In this document: one piece after another, positions 5,846 to 6,520 of the stretch
Numbering within the stretch: the first letter of the stretch is position 1
Layout of the letters: the number at the start of each line of letters is the position of its first letter
NCBI GenBank assembly: GCA_029240015.1
Contig: JARBTU010000100.1
Coordinates: 1-6,520, forward strand
Reading direction: 5' to 3'
DNA from: Oscillospiraceae bacterium
GTDB taxonomy: Bacteria > Bacillota > Clostridia > Oscillospirales > Ruminococcaceae
Length of the DNA: 6,520 nucleotides
The notes under the pieces: model-generated
Databases searched by the model: none
What the model was told of the DNA's origin: nothing
What the model saw: only the letters and a program-made list of their open reading frames with translations
Position numbers and translations under genes: made by a program

Positions 5846-6520
5846 CTATGAAGCAATTTTTTTATAATAAGTTTTTACAGCTTTCGAGTGGTTGTACATG
5901 TTTTCTATGAAAATTCCATATCCTTTTGTCGGATCGTTTATAAAAACATGGGTAACAGCACCGACTAAAACACCGTTTTGCATAATTGGACTACCGCTCA
6001 TTCCTTGGACGATACCGCCTGTCTTTTGTAATAATTCAGGATCGGTTATTTTGATTACCATATTTTTTGTCATAGAATTATCATTGAGATTAACTTTTTC
6101 AATATTAATTTTATATTCTTGCGGAGTGTTGCCTGAAACAGTTGTAAAAATGGTTGCTTTTCCCGTTTTGACTTCCTGCTTCATCGCAATTGGAATTGCT
6201 GAATGGTTGCTCGGATTTTGATACAGGACTCCAAAAACGCCGGTTTCATTATTAACGGCAATGGAACCAGAGTCTTTGTTGGAAGAAAAACTGCCTTTGA
6301 GTTCTCCCGGTGAACCACTTGAGCCTCTCGTAACACCGTTTATATTTACGTCAACCACTTCACCTGACATTATCGGCATCACTTGTCCGGTATCCACATC
6401 ACAAACAGCATGTCCCAATCCCCCAAATACAGAATTTTCAGGATTGTAAAAGGTAACGGTTCCGATTCCTGCAGAACTGTCTCTAACCCACAAACCGATT
6501 TTAAAGGTATTATCTGTTAC
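5846..6520 (-). CDS. spoIVB: SpoIVB serine peptidase, C-terminal fragment (5' end outside window)
   Basis: The frame is open to the window edge; the TTG at 6493 is internal, because conserved sequence (KIGLWVRDSSAGIG) runs through it. The fragment has 224 residues and corresponds to the S55 peptidase domain. Numbering from the edge, the catalytic residues are likely His37 (GGLGHAV), Asp160 (KITDPEL) and Ser175 (GMSGSP). The Asp-to-Ser spacing of 15 residues equals that of the reported B. subtilis triad (Asp363/Ser378, from memory). GSSGSPGELKGSF (residues 66-78) is the other family landmark. Known role: made in the forespore, secreted to the intermembrane space, and cleaves SpoIVFA to trigger sigma-K activation. 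The PDZ domain and membrane anchor would lie upstream of the visible part. It ends in TAG 215 bases before spo0A, the conserved gene order. Confidence 0.96.
   Translation of the reverse strand, partial: VTDNTFKIGLWVRDSSAGIGTVTFYNPENSVFGGLGHAVCDVDTGQVMPIMSGEVVDVNINGVTRGSSGSPGELKGSFSSNKDSGSIAVNNETGVFGVLYQNPSNHSAIPIAMKQEVKTGKATIFTTVSGNTPQEYKINIEKVNLNDNSMTKNMVIKITDPELLQKTGGIVQGMSGSPIMQNGVLVGAVTHVFINDPTKGYGIFIENMYNHSKAVKTYYKKIAS

Overview
The window looks like chromosomal DNA of a low-GC, endospore-forming anaerobic Firmicute, most likely class Clostridia. The reasons are the neighbouring spoIVB and spo0A genes (a synteny conserved across spore formers), a ferredoxin-dependent 2-oxoacid oxidoreductase typical of strict anaerobes, AT-rich intergenic DNA and strong AGGAGG-type ribosome binding sites. 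I cannot name genus or species from sequence alone.

Layout. Bases 1-1389 (+ strand) are the 3' part of a large surface-protein gene. Its C-terminal ~360 residues are about 18 tandem cell-wall-binding (choline/glucan-binding type) repeats of ~20 residues; the N-terminus lies outside the window. A perfect hairpin at 1414-1458 separates it from everything else, which is on the - strand and convergent. Reading the - strand in the direction of transcription: spoIVB (C-terminal fragment, 6520-5846), a 215-base AT-rich gap with candidate spo0A control sites, spo0A (5630-4845), a short gap with a 13-bp hairpin, then a compact five-gene cluster. That cluster holds a P-loop ATPase (4760-4083), a 2x[4Fe-4S] ferredoxin-like delta subunit (4057-3827), and the alpha (3809-2745), beta (2745-1993) and gamma (1991-1455) subunits of a 2-oxoacid:ferredoxin oxidoreductase of the VOR/KOR type. 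Gene gaps of 25, 17, -1 and 1 bases show that the five are co-transcribed and partly translationally coupled. The final TAA lies inside the terminator stem.

How the genes work together. The four oxidoreductase subunits form one enzyme that oxidatively decarboxylates a 2-oxoacid (probably branched-chain, possibly 2-oxoglutarate) to an acyl-CoA and reduces ferredoxin. The ATPase at the head of the operon has no assigned function; its position suggests a role in assembly or control of the enzyme, but that is inference. SpoIVB (signalling protease of the sigma-K checkpoint) and Spo0A (master sporulation regulator) form the sporulation part. The most unusual observation is that this Spo0A has Gln where response-regulator receivers have a near-invariant Lys, while keeping the phosphoacceptor Asp and the whole DNA-binding domain. 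No mobile element, CRISPR array, tRNA or rRNA was seen, and no stretch over 300 bases lacks a gene.
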